A stretch of DNA of 64,000 nt from Pseudoxanthomonas composti. GTDB taxonomy: Bacteria > Pseudomonadota > Gammaproteobacteria > Xanthomonadales > Xanthomonadaceae. Numbering within the stretch: the first letter of the stretch is position 1; each line of letters opens with the position of its first letter. The position numbers and the translations under genes were made by a program. A model generated the notes under the pieces. That model did not search any database and had not been told where the DNA came from. It worked only from the letters and a program-made list of their open reading frames with translations. The DNA lies in contig NZ_SAWZ01000005.1 in assembly GCF_004122095.1 (NCBI RefSeq), positions 326,822-390,821 of the forward strand, read 5' to 3'. Shown one piece after another: positions 29,483 to 37,431 of this stretch.

Positions 29483-30697
29483 ATGGCCGACGATCTCATC
29501 CCTGCCCGCGAAGCCTGCCGCATCCTTGGCATCAGCGCGGCCACCCTGTATGCCTATGTCAGCCGCGGGCTGCTGGAATCGCGCCCTGGCGCCGAGGCGC
29601 GCAGCCGCATGTACCGCAGGCAGGACGTGGAGCGCCTGCTGCAGAACAAGCGCGCGGGCCGCGGCGCAGCCCGCGGGGCGGCGCAGAGCCTGGACCGCGG
29701 CCTGCCGGTGATGGAAACGCGGATCTCGCTGATCCGCCCCGAGGGGCCCTACTACCGCGGGCGCTCGGCCATCGCCATGGTGCGCGACGGGGCGAGCCTG
29801 GAGGACACCGCACGCCTGCTCTGGGATTGCGAAGACGATGACCCCTTCCAGGCGCCGCCAGCGCCGTGGCCGGCGGTGGTGCGCGCCATCGCCCAGGATG
29901 CCGCGCTGCCGGCGCTGGAACGCACGCTGGCGGTGACGCCGCTGCTGGCGCTGCAGGTGCGCCACTCGTTCAACCAGTCGGCGCAGGTGCGCCGACAGAT
30001 CGCGGCGGACCTGCTGCGACACAACGCCGCCCTGCTGATCGCGCGCGCGCCCGATGCCGCGCCGGTGCATCTGCAGGTGTCCCAGGCCCTGTGCCCAGGC
30101 GATCCCCGCTTTGCCGAGCTGGTGCGCGCGGCCCTGGTGCTGTGCGCCGATCACGAACTAAATGTCTCGGCCTTCGCCGCACGGGTGGTGGCCTCCACCG
30201 GCGCGCATCTGCATGCCACCGTGTGCAGTGGATTGGCCGCCCTGTCCGGGCCACGCCATGGCGGCGCCACCGCACGCGCCTATGCCGTGATCGAAGGCGG
30301 CGCCCAGGCGCTCGCCCAGCGCTGGCAGCACGGCGAGGACCTGCCCGGTTTCGGCCACGCGCTGTATCTGCAGGGCGATCCGCGCGCGGCCGAGCTGCTG
30401 GCGCTGCTGCGCCATGCCGACCTGCCGCGCATGGCGCAGCTGGAGGCTGTCATCGCACGGGCGGGCGAGGTCAGCGGCCTGCAGCCCAATGTCGACCTCA
30501 TGCTGGCCGCGATCTGCTGGCTGCACGGCCTGCCCGCCGCGCCCGCGCTGACCCTGTTCGCTACCGGCCGCCTGGCCGGCTGGCTGGCCCACGCGCTGGA
30601 GCAGCAGAGCCTGGGCAAGTTGATCCGGCCGCGTGCGCGGTACGTGGGCGTGGAGCGAGGAACGAGTGCGGTGGAGCGAGGAACGAGGAACGAGTGA
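29483..30697 (+). CDS. MerR-like HTH fused to citrate synthase domain
   Basis: A 404-residue fusion. Residues 1-58 are a MerR/HTH_17-type DNA-binding domain ([20 protein letters not shown], then [15 protein letters not shown]). Residues 75-385 are a citrate synthase fold aligning with PrpC ([20 protein letters not shown]). The catalytic residues are kept: His224 (ADHELNVS), His259 (GPRHGGAT), His292 (GFGHALY) and Asp338 (PNVDLML), plus Arg301 in GDPR. The last 15 residues ([15 protein letters not shown]) are encoded by the intergenic heptad repeat. It is divergent from prpB with a palindrome before its start. A regulator sensing propionyl-CoA, oxaloacetate or methylcitrate is the natural inference; catalytic activity is not excluded. 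Confidence 0.9.
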   Translation: MADDLIPAREACRILGISAATLYAYVSRGLLESRPGAEARSRMYRRQDVERLLQNKRAGRGAARGAAQSLDRGLPVMETRISLIRPEGPYYRGRSAIAMVRDGASLEDTARLLWDCEDDDPFQAPPAPWPAVVRAIAQDAALPALERTLAVTPLLALQVRHSFNQSAQVRRQIAADLLRHNAALLIARAPDAAPVHLQVSQALCPGDPRFAELVRAALVLCADHELNVSAFAARVVASTGAHLHATVCSGLAALSGPRHGGATARAYAVIEGGAQALAQRWQHGEDLPGFGHALYLQGDPRAAELLALLRHADLPRMAQLEAVIARAGEVSGLQPNVDLMLAAICWLHGLPAAPALTLFATGRLAGWLAHALEQQSLGKLIRPRARYVGVERGTSAVERGTRNE

Positions 30698-30755
30698 AAA
30701 GCCGGCGCTCCTGCCTTCACTCGTTCCTCGTTCCTCTCCACTCGTTCCTCGTCTT
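30649..30755. repeat. Heptad inverted repeat between HTH-CS gene and prpE
   Basis: GAGGAAC heptads form a perfect 19-bp inverted repeat (30680-30698 and 30716-30734; GGAACGAGGAACGAGTGAA) with a 17-base loop. Further degenerate units lie on both sides. The left arm is inside the 3' end of the HTH-citrate synthase gene, and the right arm reaches the prpE stop. Between two convergent genes it may act as a bidirectional terminator, though T-runs are short. Confidence 0.85.
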
Positions 30756-32656
30756 CAACTCCCCGCATCCGGCCCACGCGACAACGCCCGGCGCACTTCT
30801 TCCAGCGCATTGGGATCGTCCAGCGTGGACAGGTCGCCGGGGTCGCCGCCCTGGGCCAGGGCCTGGATGGAACGGCGCAGCAGCTTGCCCGAGCGCGTCT
30901 TGGGCAAGGCGTTGACGATGTAGACCCGCGCCGGGCGCGCCACCGCGCCCAGGTGGTCGACCACGATCTTGCGCATGCCATCGGCCGCGGCGCTGCGCGC
31001 CTGGGTTTCCTCCGTGACCTGGCGCAGGGTGGCGAACACCACCGGCACCTGCCCCTTGACCTCGTCGGCCACGCCGATCACCGCCGCTTCGGCCACGGCG
31101 CCGTAGCCGGAAACCGACTCCTCGATCTCGCGCGTGCCCAGGCGATGGCCGGCGACATTGATGACATCGTCGGTGCGCCCCAGGATGAAGGTGTATCCAT
31201 CCTCGTCGCGGATCGCCCAGTCCAGCGAGCTGTACAGCAGCTCCTTGAAATGGCTGAAGTAGCTGTCGACGAAACGCTGGTCGTCGCGCCAGATGGTGCT
31301 CATGCAGCCCGGCGGCAGCGGCGGCTCGATCACCAGCACGCCCTTCTGGTTCGGCCCGACGGTCTGGCCCGTTGCCTCGTCGATGACCTTCATCCTGTAG
31401 CCGAGATTCGCAAAGCCCGGCGAGCCGAACCGCACCGGCTTCATGTCCAGCCCAGGCAACAGGCACAGCGCCGGCCAACCGGTCTCGGTCTGCCAATAGT
31501 TGTCGATCACTGGCTTGTGCAGCGCGTCGTTGATCCAGTGCGCGGTCGGCTCGTCCAGCGGCTCGCCGGCCAGGAACAGGTACTTCAACTCGGACAGGTC
31601 GTGGCGCTTGATGAAATCCACGTCGTGCTTCTTCAGCACGCGGATCGCCGTGGGCGAGGAGAACATCGTGCGCACGCCGTACTGCTCGCACAGCGCCCAC
31701 CAGATGCCCGCGTCGGGCGTCAGCGGCAGGCCTTCGTACAGCAGCGAGGTGCAGCCCCCGATCAGCGGGCCGTAGACGTTGTAGGAGTGCCCCACCGCCC
31801 AACCCACGTCGGAGGTGGAGAACATCACCTGCCCGGGCGCGCAATCGAAGATGGTGCGCATCGATTGCGCCATCGCCACCGCGTAGCCGCCGACATCGCG
31901 CTGCACACCCTTGGGCTTGCCGGTGGTGCCGGAGGTGTAGAGCAGATAGCTGGGCTCGTTGGATTCCAGCCACTCCACCGGCACCTGCGCATCGCCGACT
32001 TCCGCGCGCAGCGTGGCGTAGTCCTCATCGCGCCCGGCGACCTTGGGCTCGGCCGCGTCCAGCCCGCGCGAGACGATCAGCACCCTGGGCGGTGCGTACT
32101 CGGCCTCGGCGCAGGCCGCATCGATCATCGGCTTGTACGGGATCACCTTGCCGCCGCGGCTGCCGGCATCGGCGGCGATCAGCAGCTTGGGCTGGGCGTC
32201 GTCGATCCGCAGCGCCAGGTTGTGCGCGGCGAACCCGCCGAACACCACCGAATGCACCGCGCCGATGCGCGCGCAGGCCAGCATGGCGAACACCGCCTCG
32301 GCCATGTTCGGCATGTAGATGACCACGCGGTCGCCGCGCTGCACGTCCAGGCGCTTGAGCACCGCGGCGAAGGCGTTGACCTCGGCATGCAGCTGCGCAT
32401 AGGTCACCTCGCGGGTGACGTTGGTCTCGGTGGAGATCGCCACCAACGCCAGCTGGTCGGCACGCTCGGCCAGGTGCCGGTCAACCGCGTTGTAGCAAAG
32501 GTTGGTGAGGCCGCCGACGAACCAGCGCCGGAACGGCGGCTTGTCGTATTCCAGGATCTGCTGCGGCGGCCTGTGCCAGTGGATGGCCTTGGCCTCCTCG
32601 GCCCAGAACGCCTCCGGCTCCTCCACCGACCTGCGATGGATCTCTTCATAGCCCAT
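30755..32656 (-). CDS. prpE: Propionate-CoA ligase PrpE
   Basis: PrpE activates propionate to propionyl-CoA through an acyl-adenylate. The 633-residue protein aligns along its length with E. coli PrpE (628), from EEIHRRSVEEPEAFWAEEA to the C-terminal LPKTRSGKLLRRSIQA, where the lysine is the usual acetylation switch. The AMP-binding loop is LLYTSGTTGKPKGVQRDVGG. The ATG at 32656 is used. Convergent with the HTH-citrate synthase gene, it has its own promoter region and completes the set prpE, prpC, prpB in this locus. Confidence 0.93.
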   Translation of the reverse strand: MGYEEIHRRSVEEPEAFWAEEAKAIHWHRPPQQILEYDKPPFRRWFVGGLTNLCYNAVDRHLAERADQLALVAISTETNVTREVTYAQLHAEVNAFAAVLKRLDVQRGDRVVIYMPNMAEAVFAMLACARIGAVHSVVFGGFAAHNLALRIDDAQPKLLIAADAGSRGGKVIPYKPMIDAACAEAEYAPPRVLIVSRGLDAAEPKVAGRDEDYATLRAEVGDAQVPVEWLESNEPSYLLYTSGTTGKPKGVQRDVGGYAVAMAQSMRTIFDCAPGQVMFSTSDVGWAVGHSYNVYGPLIGGCTSLLYEGLPLTPDAGIWWALCEQYGVRTMFSSPTAIRVLKKHDVDFIKRHDLSELKYLFLAGEPLDEPTAHWINDALHKPVIDNYWQTETGWPALCLLPGLDMKPVRFGSPGFANLGYRMKVIDEATGQTVGPNQKGVLVIEPPLPPGCMSTIWRDDQRFVDSYFSHFKELLYSSLDWAIRDEDGYTFILGRTDDVINVAGHRLGTREIEESVSGYGAVAEAAVIGVADEVKGQVPVVFATLRQVTEETQARSAAADGMRKIVVDHLGAVARPARVYIVNALPKTRSGKLLRRSIQALAQGGDPGDLSTLDDPNALEEVRRALSRGPDAGS

Positions 32657-32767
32657 GACCGCCCTCCCAGACGCCAAGATGGGCTGAGCATAGGCCCGCG
32701 CGCAGGCTCCAACCTTCCGACCATGGTCGAACCAGTGGAGGTTCCCGTTACGACGACAGCGCCGCGA

Positions 32768-32905
32768 TTACTTGTGACCGCCGCCTGAGGACCAGCCCGA
32801 GTGACCCGAGGCACTTCCGCCCCAGGTACGATCGCTGCGCTTGGCCGCGGTGGCGACGATCAGGATCACCACGATCGCGTAGAGCACGTATAGCCATTTC
32901 CCCAC
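32768..32905 (-). CDS. Small membrane protein with Gly/Ser/His tail
   Basis: A 45-residue protein starting with GTG, preceded by AAGGAG with good spacing. It reads MGKWLYVLYAIVVILIVAT for the membrane segment, then a basic AAKRSDR and a Gly/Ser/His-rich end (GGSASGHSGWSSGGGHK). Its start is three bases past the stop of the DUF4178 gene, so translation is coupled. Similar small hydrophobic partners are common beside SPFH/DUF350 genes, but this one is not a family I can name. Stop, start and ribosome site are all seen directly. Confidence 0.75.
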   Translation of the reverse strand: MGKWLYVLYAIVVILIVATAAKRSDRTWGGSASGHSGWSSGGGHK

Positions 32906-32908
32906 TGC

Positions 32909-34366
32909 TCACTCCTTCATCAGGTACTGCACGGCGACGGGTGCCCAAAGGAACAACAGACCGATCATGATCGTCATCAGGTCCACATCTTCAGCGAAAG
33001 CTACCAGCGCTACGCTCGCTAGCAATGCCAACTCGATTAGGTATTTCTCCTTCTCGGCATTGACGGGAGTAGCTGCAAGCTTCCTCACCAGGTCCGGCCG
33101 ATTGAACGCCTTGGCGATGGCAGCATCCGGCATCGGAACGCTCATGGACCAGGTCATCTCGTGATCGCTGACCTCGCAAGACAACACCCGCGCGCCATGC
33201 GAAAAATCCGTCACAAGAGTGATATCGCCCTTGGCCACTTGCCAGTTGAACGCCCCGCTCACGGCCGTAACCCGCGCGCGATAGCTGTACTGCTGGTGCC
33301 ACGCCTGCCCCTCCAGACGCGCACTGCCACCAGGCGAATGCAAAGGCCACACATCGCAGACCAGCGTGCGTAGCCACCCCTGCTGCGACTCGATCAACCA
33401 CAGGTAGCCACGTCCGGCGTTGAACAGCAGGTACTCGGACCAGATGGGCTCGGACGCATCGTCCGGCACATCGAACCGAAGCAAGCCGATGACCGTGTAT
33501 TCGGCGTCGAAGAACCTTCCCTTGCTTCCCAGGGGAAGCTTTGGCCGCAGCATCTGCTGCCGATGGTGCGCCTGCACCACCACTGCCTGCGTGTCGCTGA
33601 AATCGACCTGCGAGGAGCACGCGGCACAGGTGGCCATCGTGGTCAGCCCCGCCACGATGACGATGGGCGCGCCGCAGTTCGGACATTCGACGGGCTTGAC
33701 CTGCCCTCGGTAGCGCCCTGCCGCCTCGAGGATCTCCGCCTCGCTGCGCAGGCTGCCAGGCTGCAGCACATCCAGGGAAACCGACTTGCCGAGATAGAAG
33801 GTCGGGCGCACGCCGTCGGAGTAGTCCAGCGTCAGGAACGCCAGGCCATGGCGATAGTCCGCCACCCGCGCCTGCCAGCCGTCTGCGACAACGAAAGGAA
33901 GTTCGCCTTCGCCACCAACGCAGCGGCAGTCGCGGATATCCGCGGCCACGAACGGCGTCTTCTCGAACGTGAACGGCAACCCGGGCCTGAGGTTCTCGAA
34001 AAGCGGACGATCCACCGACGGATGCGGATCGTCCACGCGCAAGGTCAGCGCGTACTGCCCCGAGGCGTCGGACAACCAGCCGTCGCGGCCGTCGCCGAAC
34101 CACACGTACCACTCGTTCCAGTACCCGGCCTCATAGCGCATCTGCAGGCGGCCAACGACCGTGAAGTGTCGGCCTTCGTAGTCACCCACGCTGCCCAGCC
34201 GGATGGGCGAACAATCCTCCAGCACCTGCGAGAGCTGCCCGAGCAACCGCACGCTTTCTGCATCCTTGAGCAGGGTGCTGTGGCATGCGTTGCACACCAC
34301 CATGACCGAGGCGGTGGACTGGAAGACGGCCTGCGCCCCGCACTGGGGACAAAGCACCTGGTGCAT
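32909..34366 (-). CDS. DUF4178 protein with two zinc ribbons
   Basis: A 485-residue protein. The N-terminal zinc ribbon has Cys6, Cys9, Cys25 and Cys28 (CPQC..CNAC). A first DUF4178 domain follows (about 55-190), then a second ribbon with Cys228, 231, 247 and 250 (CPNC..CAAC), a second DUF4178 domain (about 285-425) and two C-terminal membrane segments (about 445-482). So the whole ribbon-DUF4178 unit is duplicated. No activity is known to me. DUF4178 genes recur beside DUF350 and spermidine-synthase-like genes, as here. It is 10 bp after the SPFH gene and co-transcribed. Confidence 0.85.
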   Translation of the reverse strand: MHQVLCPQCGAQAVFQSTASVMVVCNACHSTLLKDAESVRLLGQLSQVLEDCSPIRLGSVGDYEGRHFTVVGRLQMRYEAGYWNEWYVWFGDGRDGWLSDASGQYALTLRVDDPHPSVDRPLFENLRPGLPFTFEKTPFVAADIRDCRCVGGEGELPFVVADGWQARVADYRHGLAFLTLDYSDGVRPTFYLGKSVSLDVLQPGSLRSEAEILEAAGRYRGQVKPVECPNCGAPIVIVAGLTTMATCAACSSQVDFSDTQAVVVQAHHRQQMLRPKLPLGSKGRFFDAEYTVIGLLRFDVPDDASEPIWSEYLLFNAGRGYLWLIESQQGWLRTLVCDVWPLHSPGGSARLEGQAWHQQYSYRARVTAVSGAFNWQVAKGDITLVTDFSHGARVLSCEVSDHEMTWSMSVPMPDAAIAKAFNRPDLVRKLAATPVNAEKEKYLIELALLASVALVAFAEDVDLMTIMIGLLFLWAPVAVQYLMKE

Positions 34367-34376
34367 GGCGGTCGCT

Positions 34377-35381
34377 TCAGGAGGTCAGCTTGCGCAGCAC
34401 GTCGGCCTTGGCTGTTTCGTAATCCTGTTGGGTGATGAGCCCCTGTTCGAGCAGGCCCTTGAGCTGCTGCAGCCTGGCTGCGAAGTCGCCCCCGGGACCG
34501 GGTGCGGTCGTGACCGGCGCCTGCCCGCTGCCCAAGGCCTGAGTCATCGCCTGCCCGAGCGCCGCTCCCGCGGCGATCCCCGCCCCGATGCCGGCGATGC
34601 CGCCCTCGTTCTGGGCCGCCAGCGGAATGGACGTGGCCGCCTGGTAGCGAGTGAAGCGGTCCATATCGCCTGCCATGCCGACCGCAATGCGGGTATCGAG
34701 GGCCTTTTGCAGTTCCTCGGGCAAGGACACGCTTTCCACGGCAAAGCTATCCAGCCGTACCCCGTACCGCGCGAACACTGGCGTGAGCTGCTCCAGCATG
34801 CGCTCGGCCAACAATGCCTGGTTGGCCGCCAGGTCAAGGAAAGGAACGCCGGACTTGCCCAGCGCATCGGCCATGCCCGCCACCACCAGGTTGCGCAGTT
34901 GGGCCTCCAGATCGTTGACGGTATACACCGCCCGCGTGCCGGCAATTTCCTTGTAGAACTGCTGCACGTCCACCACGTGATAGCTGTAAACACCATGCGC
35001 GCGCAGGCGCACCATGCCGAACTCGCTGTCGCGCACGGTCACCGGCTGCGCGGTTCCCCAGCGCCGTCCCAGCTGCAGGCGGGTGGAGAAGAAAATGACA
35101 TCGGACTTGAACGGCGATTCGAAGCCCTTGTCCCAGTGTTGCAGCGCGGTCAGAAGCGGCAACGTGCGGGTGGACAGCTTGTACATGCCCGGGCCGAAGA
35201 CATCGGCCACCTTGCCTTCGTTGACGAAGATCGCTGCTTGGGAATCGCGTACGGTCAGGCTTCCGCCGTACTGGATCTCCATATCCTCCATCGGGAAGCG
35301 CCAGGCCAGCACGCCGTCGCCTTCTTCGGTCCACTGCAGGATATCGACCAGCTGCTTGCGCAGGAACGAGCCCAGACCCAT
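34377..35381 (-). CDS. SPFH-domain protein with C-terminal SHOCT
   Basis: A 334-residue protein of the YdjI / virion-core-like SPFH group. The SPFH region spans about 25-245 (QAAIFVNEGKVADVFGPGMY, LRAHGVYSYHVVDVQQFY). A Gly/Ala-rich segment follows (GGIAGIGAGIAAGAALGQAM), then a SHOCT motif at about 303-333 (LQQLKGLLEQGLITQQDYET). SPFH proteins form membrane-associated rings, and SHOCT motifs mediate oligomerisation. The ATG at 35381 has AAAGGAATCT-like spacing upstream. It is the middle gene between DUF350 and DUF4178. Confidence 0.9.
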   Translation of the reverse strand: MGLGSFLRKQLVDILQWTEEGDGVLAWRFPMEDMEIQYGGSLTVRDSQAAIFVNEGKVADVFGPGMYKLSTRTLPLLTALQHWDKGFESPFKSDVIFFSTRLQLGRRWGTAQPVTVRDSEFGMVRLRAHGVYSYHVVDVQQFYKEIAGTRAVYTVNDLEAQLRNLVVAGMADALGKSGVPFLDLAANQALLAERMLEQLTPVFARYGVRLDSFAVESVSLPEELQKALDTRIAVGMAGDMDRFTRYQAATSIPLAAQNEGGIAGIGAGIAAGAALGQAMTQALGSGQAPVTTAPGPGGDFAARLQQLKGLLEQGLITQQDYETAKADVLRKLTS

Positions 35382-35404
35382 CGCGAGATTCCTTTTTCGA
35401 CTGT

Positions 35405-35812
35405 TTAGGTGAGGCAGGCGGCATTGACGATGCCGACCGCCAGGGAGGTGAAGCCCATCGTGCCGCCCATGGCGGCGTTGCCTTCGTGGATGGCCTTGTT
35501 GATGCCGGGCAGTCCCCTTGCCATGACCGCATACGCCATCAGCTGGATCACCATCGCCACCACGGCCCAGACCAGGAACATCAGCCAACCCGCATGCAGG
35601 GCGATGCTGGTGGCGAGCGTGCAGCTGAAACCCAAGGTGGCGCCGCCGAGTGACAGGGCAGCGGCCACATTGCCCTCATGGATCAACTGCCACTCATCGA
35701 AATGCGTCACCCGCGTGTATACCGCCACGAACCCCCAGAGCAGGACCAGGGCCGAGGCGAGGTAGGCGAGATAAACCACCGCAGGAGACAGGGCCACGTG
35801 CTTGAAATCCAT
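35405..35812 (-). CDS. DUF350 (YjfL-type) membrane protein
   Basis: A 135-residue protein with four membrane segments and the DUF350 internal duplication, seen as two copies of an I-HEGN-AA-GG pattern (LIHEGNVAAALSLGGATLGF and AIHEGNAAMGGTMGFTSLAV). In E. coli the homologue YjfL sits in the yjfIJKLMC cluster with a PspA-like protein and a glutathionylspermidine-synthase-like ligase, which ties the family to membrane stress and polyamines. It is the first gene of the minus-strand operon and starts 107 bp from the divergent spermidine-synthase-like gene. Confidence 0.92.
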   Translation of the reverse strand: MDFKHVALSPAVVYLAYLASALVLLWGFVAVYTRVTHFDEWQLIHEGNVAAALSLGGATLGFSCTLATSIALHAGWLMFLVWAVVAMVIQLMAYAVMARGLPGINKAIHEGNAAMGGTMGFTSLAVGIVNAACLT

Positions 35813-35830
35813 TCCGACAGGCGTGAGCGC

Positions 35831-35870
35831 AGTATACCGAGCGCTTGGGACAAAGACAGGCCGATATACT
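35831..35870. promoter_or_regulatory. Divergent promoter of the polyamine/SPFH cluster
   Basis: Two TATACT hexamers face opposite ways: minus strand at 35831-35836 toward DUF350 and plus strand at 35865-35870 toward the spermidine-synthase-like gene. CTGTCT (minus, 17-bp spacing) and GCGCTT (plus, 18-bp spacing) are the nearest -35 candidates and are weak. The overlap of the two promoters implies shared control by an activator or repressor. Confidence 0.45.
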
Positions 35871-35919
35871 GGAGCGGCCCAGGTTCCGGGCGCCCTGCTG
35901 ACTGACGGACAGACGACAG

Positions 35920-37431
35920 ATGCGCGATCGCGCCCTCATCCTTTCGGTGCTGATCGTCGCCTCATGCGGCCTCGGCTACGAGCTGATCACCAGCGCGCTT
36001 GCCAGCTACCTGTTGGGCGACTCGATCCTCCAGTTCTCTTCGGTCATCGGCTGCTACCTGTTCGCCATGGGGATTGGCTCCTGGCTTTCGCGTTATGTCG
36101 AGGACGAGGACGTCCTGGACCGTTTCATCGATATCGAGATGCTGATCGGACTCGTCGGCGGAGTTTCGGCGGCCGTGCTTTTCCTCGTATTCGCCTGGCT
36201 GTCCGCGCCGTTCCGGGCCGCCCTTTACATCACCGTCTTCGTGCTGGGCATGATGGTCGGCATGGAAATCCCGCTGGTGATGCGCATCTTCAACCAGCGC
36301 CGCAGCGAGTTCCGCGAACTGGTCAGCCGCGTGCTCACCTTCGATTATCTCGGCGCTCTGGTGGTTTCTCTAGTGTTCCCGATCCTGCTGGCGCCACGCC
36401 TGGGCCTGCTGCGCACCGCATTTCTGTTCGGCATCCTCAACACGGGCGTGGCCCTGTGGACCATTTTGGCCTTTCGCGGGGAGATCCGTCGGGCGCGGTA
36501 TCGCGGCCTCCGCGGCGTGCTGGTGATCGGATTGCTCGCGCTTGGCCTTGGCTACGCCGGCCGCATGACGACCTGGGCCGAGAACGGCATCTATGGCGAC
36601 CGGGTGATCCACGCCGAGACCACGCCCTTTCAGCGCCTGGTGGTAACCCGCTGGAAGGACGACATGCGCCTGTACATCAACGGCAACCTGCAGTTTTCCA
36701 CGCGCGACGAGCATCGTTACCACGAAGCGCTGGTGCACCCTGGCCTGCAGGCGTTGCCCGGCGCGCGACGGGTGCTGATCCTCGGGGGCGGCGACGGCCT
36801 GGCCGCGCGTGAAGTCCTGAAGTCCGCCACGGTCCAGCAGGTGACGCTGGTGGACCTGGATCCGGCGATGACGCGCCTTTTCTCGACCTCGGCCCCCTTG
36901 CGCGCGCTCAACAGGGATGCGCTGCACGACCGGCGGATCACTGTGGTCAATGAGGATGCCGGCCGCTGGCTGGAGGAAAGCCGGGACATGTTCGATTTCA
37001 TCATCGTGGACTTTCCGGACCCGTCCAATTTCGGACTCGGCCGCCTGTATTCCACGCCGGTGTTCCGCCTGATCGGCCATCACCTCGCCGAGCGCGGCTA
37101 CCTGGTAGTGCAGTCCACCTCGCCGTATTTCGCCCCACGGTCCTACTGGAGCATCGATGCGACCCTGCGCGAAGCCGGGCTGCATACCTGGCCGTATCAC
37201 TGCGACGTTCCCTCCTTCGGCGATTGGGGTTTCATCCTGGCCGGCAAGCGCAGCGATTATCAGCCACCGCGCAGGCTAAGCGTTCCCACCCGCTATCTCG
37301 ACCCCGAAGCCCTGGCGGCGCTGTTCCGCTTTCCTGCCGACATGCCACGCTTGGACATGCCGCCCAATCGCCTCAACGAGCAGTCACTGGTGCGCTACTT
37401 CGACGAGGACTGGCGCAGGGTCGTTCGCTGA
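35920..37431 (+). CDS. Membrane-anchored spermidine-synthase-like enzyme
   Basis: A 503-residue protein. Residues 5-212 hold about seven membrane segments; residues 220-440 are a spermidine synthase domain. The enzyme signature is complete: QFSTRDEHRYHEAL (258-271), the GGGDG nucleotide loop (289-293), VDLDP and the catalytic-type DFPDPSNFGLGRLYS (364-378), matching Asp158 and Asp161 of E. coli SpeE. Aminopropyl transfer, or a related transfer from decarboxylated AdoMet at the membrane, is inferred. No AdoMet decarboxylase gene is adjacent. Its stop overlaps the FAD oxidoreductase start. Confidence 0.88.
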   Translation: MRDRALILSVLIVASCGLGYELITSALASYLLGDSILQFSSVIGCYLFAMGIGSWLSRYVEDEDVLDRFIDIEMLIGLVGGVSAAVLFLVFAWLSAPFRAALYITVFVLGMMVGMEIPLVMRIFNQRRSEFRELVSRVLTFDYLGALVVSLVFPILLAPRLGLLRTAFLFGILNTGVALWTILAFRGEIRRARYRGLRGVLVIGLLALGLGYAGRMTTWAENGIYGDRVIHAETTPFQRLVVTRWKDDMRLYINGNLQFSTRDEHRYHEALVHPGLQALPGARRVLILGGGDGLAAREVLKSATVQQVTLVDLDPAMTRLFSTSAPLRALNRDALHDRRITVVNEDAGRWLEESRDMFDFIIVDFPDPSNFGLGRLYSTPVFRLIGHHLAERGYLVVQSTSPYFAPRSYWSIDATLREAGLHTWPYHCDVPSFGDWGFILAGKRSDYQPPRRLSVPTRYLDPEALAALFRFPADMPRLDMPPNRLNEQSLVRYFDEDWRRVVR

